NCBI GenBank assembly: GCA_014084085.1
Contig: NPFB01000087.1
Span: 38,327-67,045 of the forward strand
Length of the DNA: 28,719 nt
Origin: Hondaea fermentalgiana
Taxonomy: Eukaryota > Sar > Bigyra > Thraustochytrida > Thraustochytriidae
Direction: 5' to 3'
The notes beneath the pieces were generated by a model. The model did no database searches and was not told the origin of the DNA. It was given only the letters and a program-made list of their open reading frames with translations. The position numbers were made by a program, and so were the translations under genes. This document shows, one piece after another, positions 27,501 through 28,719 of this stretch. Position 1 is the stretch's first letter; each line of letters begins with the position of its first letter.

Positions 27501-28619
27501 TGCGACAAGAGCAGCGCAGAGCCCAGAGGCAGTATAGTGTACTGACTGTAGGAGCTCACTGGTACCGTGTCCACAAAAGGGAATGAGGCCATCAACAACG
27601 GAAAGGGCGTGGGAGATGATGTTGTGAGAGTCTTGCATGAGGGTTGCGTGATTTTCGGGCTGCAATGCCAGTTCCCAGAGTGAGTGAAGAGCGCGAGCTT
27701 TGCGGGGTCCTTTAAGTTGACTTGCGACAAGAGGCGCGACAACGTCAACGTGATGTTGAAGTTTGCGCTTGACGCGATCGGGCCAGCCCTTGAGCCAATG
27801 GTCGAGCATATCGAGCATGGCAGCTGGGGAATCAAGATTGAGGAGATAGGTTTCGCCGTCTGGATTGGTTTGCAGCCAGCAAAGAGAGGTTTGTTTGACG
27901 AGGCGATCAATGCTGCGGAATGACGGAGTGGCCCTGGTTGGCTTGCCTGAGGCCGCAATGGCAGCTGCGGCGGGCACATCTCTGTGAAGATTGCTCTGCA
28001 CGAGGAGTGCGCGCTTGAGACTCTCAGGGGAATGAAAGCGAAGAGCGCCGGTGACATCAGCAACAAAGCCACTGGGGAGGCTCCGGAATGTCAGCTTGCC
28101 TGTGGCATCCTGGAAGAGAGTTCTTTCTTCAGATTTTGCACGTAAGCGGGACGGTAGGAGGCCCACGTCATCGTCGTCCTCGCTACCGGAGTCGCTGCTT
28201 CTGCATGAGTCTTCGGAGAAGAGATCATCGTCTGACTCATCCTCGGAGGAGAGGGATCTGTCGGTGTCCCGGGAGGCATTTGAGATTCCTTCTTGAATGT
28301 CTTCAAGCGGGGCGTTGGCATGTGTCGCGGTTCCGAGCTTGACGGGGTTGCCACTGTTTGCCCTGTTTTCAGGGATCACAAAGGTTGCAAGGGCGCCTTC
28401 GATCCCGGGCGAGACGCGCAGGTCGTCTTGGCCGTCCTTTTTGTTGGCGATGGACAAGCTCGCGGGCGTCCCTACGTTGCGCGAGCTCTGTCCGAGTGGC
28501 ACGAAGTGTGGCTGGAGGACAAAGATTTCCACGCGGACTCCGAGGGCTTCTTGCTGGGTATGTTGCTCGACCATGACTGACCGCCGCGGTAGCCGCGACC
28601 TCCTTCGCTTTGCCCCCAT
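21567..28619 (-). CDS. Large armadillo-like protein with EF-hand-like C-terminal region, function unknown
   Basis: 2350 residues from the ATG at 28619. The frame is open upstream to the window edge, but only through a GTG and the TTTGC repeat. Residues 100-160 are acidic and Ser-rich. About 190-1180 is an alpha-helical armadillo/HEAT-like solenoid, clearest near 1030-1115. About 1190-1480 is basic then acidic linker with LCKPMSSLWH and a DDSDDSDDSE run. About 1480-2000 includes HVEGGRVYRDLPLYELADG, then helical segments near 1638-1680, 1810-1870 and 1930-1950 (SFPKFLEAMCRLAD) that look like EF-hand pairs without canonical calcium loops. A Glu/Asp-rich linker precedes a helical C-terminus from about 2110. 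I recall this combination, without being able to search, from uncharacterised proteins of oomycetes and other flagellated protists. A flagellar or basal-body role is only inference. Confidence 0.78.
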   Translation of the reverse strand: MGAKRRRSRLPRRSVMVEQHTQQEALGVRVEIFVLQPHFVPLGQSSRNVGTPASLSIANKKDGQDDLRVSPGIEGALATFVIPENRANSGNPVKLGTATHANAPLEDIQEGISNASRDTDRSLSSEDESDDDLFSEDSCRSSDSGSEDDDDVGLLPSRLRAKSEERTLFQDATGKLTFRSLPSGFVADVTGALRFHSPESLKRALLVQSNLHRDVPAAAAIAASGKPTRATPSFRSIDRLVKQTSLCWLQTNPDGETYLLNLDSPAAMLDMLDHWLKGWPDRVKRKLQHHVDVVAPLVASQLKGPRKARALHSLWELALQPENHATLMQDSHNIISHALSVVDGLIPFCGHGTSELLQSVHYTASGLCAALVAYPDTRRALLARPDLGARLVRSFFVSLKRLPAPQLVAVNPPPALVLTIKALAHLSHETELHKPLIAFHAYTDLILNMTASTGDHAIAGRGLALLARALASSTQFEQHLRLAQLLVTQGFARDRRIPLAVREIIARSVFLFFRTARDPAVTCNIAFWDPLVHAVHASLTAFSRASMSDISNDHVNMTSWHARRAKSLHGANPSQSDQESHSNENNKTKRDADTAMEDTSMCFSLLSSSVAMLAATLENLLAPRHANLPEETARQILHSFQRVLVVIENFKENKSPSGAATKALKASDQGPQHLEVLTLATLVHLFAGRCAVFPRIVISHADEVWDSITIASIFQKRSRTAQILHARLLYMLAHHATVPRHLADAIYANVFFLPKQDASARRHPLPTPARRYLAVVWALACRASAMSLTEYLKATRDVIEKQEPCCRDAVIEDAIFGAMPLLVHATGGLQGQSLRDPNLDTCLNLLVDHGAKRVTTVTPLLRGLQRLLHGALDALARDPAPFKAEPVPAIDRCVRICVNLIERGSNASMRTQDLSEMTAEDHMIEAALHVLWIVASSTSPLAQSKSLSHMRTVCMVHAAVQSENLAHRNIARNSGRVLLALATRNPETVIEPLAQTIAQTPQQNVAADPPSIEIKAAHASKILLQSTTPELISCGAYLLSTYRLSADQHQVLRDAGSLRSLIRLVVDEDNQIDDTSRCLALVSLSRITAHDRANQRAVASPKLLTALENILRYQDKSTKVTLQRRLAGATIRNLLKHAANRPAIYQMELRLRQSAEKNRAHLPKLHALQPRRSFPPRLSNSEKVKASYDAWLDDFEATSNPGRLSAKPRKKSGRRPRPVPLRTQDLCKPMSSLWHSASEPSLRADPWSPTHFEAAQTPLGLSISINFDKFLFRDLTAGPPTSPEQPSNHLPDESTLNHIGAEARFHEQHEETSHGEPEDPSSQLPATSSYTTQMAAAERHTDASRIHVRNLVKRQMLSNFKGKDDSDDSDDSEASVLDEEVSAASPQRVRKHFTECANAEVKSHLAIFAHVEGGRVYRDLPLYELADGSKSHVYYQTSHEATDDLVVVMVPPPPAHGAPDVLEELPQPLHKPISPILQTSFVYFEELAHQHAAQDRLCDSHVILPPTFSLALTRDGTHKESGISWTSEGALLDDALPLLLALPLQGGDSRRSSSFLGLVSGRCERLGTFAYRQLPSTPPSEASDKKSFELASSVFADPSVPKSNQNLPACRSVLCDKAQFARLLSRDVNLSPDCAANIWSSIEKRFDLIVGIFSHYGCVVGNSNQAFTMQLNQFTLFLRDSGFLRGRAEAHSSSLQNGTPALSPPQKAEVESLQCNVSDEVIDIFPMDTSASDTLFIIVNKTLPETQLESLQNMLKGSKVFQVKRDEVLLLYEFIDSLVRVADITVCQPSAAKKQKDAHRIPLDTAVEAVLQRIVDLYMHERILLFDIFRVDRMHNWAVNSVLNENLSMFRKLFNRYTCVCGELSIGFGAARGQRLGLVDWHTLVDDLGLFSPIFTKRDASWIFVSATAQHVDPFKNWTKNVALSFPKFLEAMCRLADAIFIPTDEQYKSVGVTRDNGSNGFDDSDFDLSPSGIVCFYRLMQQTTLWSSFERPSYVKNACHFIGPPPSVEPDRSSVDAPAFGHEQDPEEHQQDQGHSAEEESEESEEGQAISDQTNVPQFGAESDTAKDEQNANEVENEDGDGLEPNEDKSKAPEDTKTTSDRAFYDERALDFKLVQLIKIVLATEVRRSSKVATRTVWLKFAKRADLGEKRVFKKLIADFDIVDILDQDADRPTSAGSLPPVSEVVAGTEPHNNGGQNIVKMQGVGRRLTLDIRVAQDLAASHLPRSAGKGQEQSECKDDLDEDEIESAKSEALASLPAPIKRDLLITAHQACEMVRSAAAGRSKDDLSLRETLFSKDFVEASSRRLVQLRAKRIPETKKFNALTSVQQQSYMAIVQRAVREFLSSPLE

Positions 28620-28719
28620 GACGCCTTTCACTCGAGCGTCTCTCGTTAATCGCGATTGTTTTGCCCTGCTTTGCTTTGCTTTGCTTTGCTTTGCTTTGCT
28701 TTGCTTTGCTTTGCTTTGC
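28620..28719. repeat. 5' flank of the armadillo gene ending in (TTTGC)10
   Basis: Ten perfect TTTGC units occupy 28670-28719 and reach the window edge, so the true length is unknown. On the minus strand the unit reads GCAAA, which has no stop codon in any frame, so the armadillo frame remains technically open to the edge. The likely state is 5' untranslated or promoter DNA with the start at 28619. Confidence 0.85.

Noticed and set aside
1..28719. Transposon, retroelement, CRISPR array, tRNA or rRNA genes
   Set aside because: I found no reverse transcriptase, integrase or transposase motifs, no terminal repeats, no regularly spaced direct repeats with unique spacers, and no tRNA B-box or rRNA-like sequence by eye.

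Overview
The window looks like nuclear DNA of a unicellular eukaryote. It holds five large protein genes encoding a nuclear-pore scaffold protein, a C-terminal-motor kinesin, an ankyrin-kinase-RING protein, an SFI1-type centrin-binding protein and a very large armadillo-like protein. Coding regions are GC-rich, long and nearly intron-free. One short GTAAGT...CAG intron (73 nt) is well supported, and the gene spacers carry microsatellites. The set of families suggests a flagellated protist, most likely a stramenopile of the thraustochytrid/labyrinthulomycete type. That placement is inference from gene style and protein character, not a database result.

Layout, left to right. 1-813: no supported gene, very GC-rich left edge and a CAAGCAAA repeat. 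814-3576 (-): NUP93/NIC96-type nucleoporin. 3577-4973: divergent intergenic region with a 15-nt-period repeat and a (TC)12 tract. 4974-10439 (+): kinesin-14 with a predicted N-myristoylation site, ankyrin repeats, a WW-like segment, a long coiled coil and a C-terminal motor. 10440-11969: gene-poor spacer. 11970-15945 (+): two-exon gene (intron 12557-12629) with ankyrin repeats, a SAM-like segment, coiled coil, a degenerate protein kinase domain and a RING/RBR-like zinc-binding C-terminus. An in-frame, strongly hydrophobic segment in the middle is probably a second, stop-free intron of length 3n. 16303/16411-21372 (+): SFI1-like protein with about 25 F/L-x-x-W repeats, preceded by (GCT)17. Its true start is unclear. 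21373-21566: short convergent spacer with (TGCT)10. 21567-28619 (-): 2350-residue armadillo-like protein with an EF-hand-like C-terminal half. 28670-28719: (TTTGC)10 up to the window edge.

Three of the five products point to microtubules, centrosome/basal body or nuclear envelope (kinesin-14, SFI1-like, NUP93), and the armadillo protein may be flagellar. Eukaryotic neighbours are not operons, so this is at most a loose theme. The most unusual items are the kinase-plus-ubiquitin-ligase fusion with altered catalytic motifs and a possible cassette intron, the probably myristoylated ankyrin-kinesin, and the large orphan armadillo protein.
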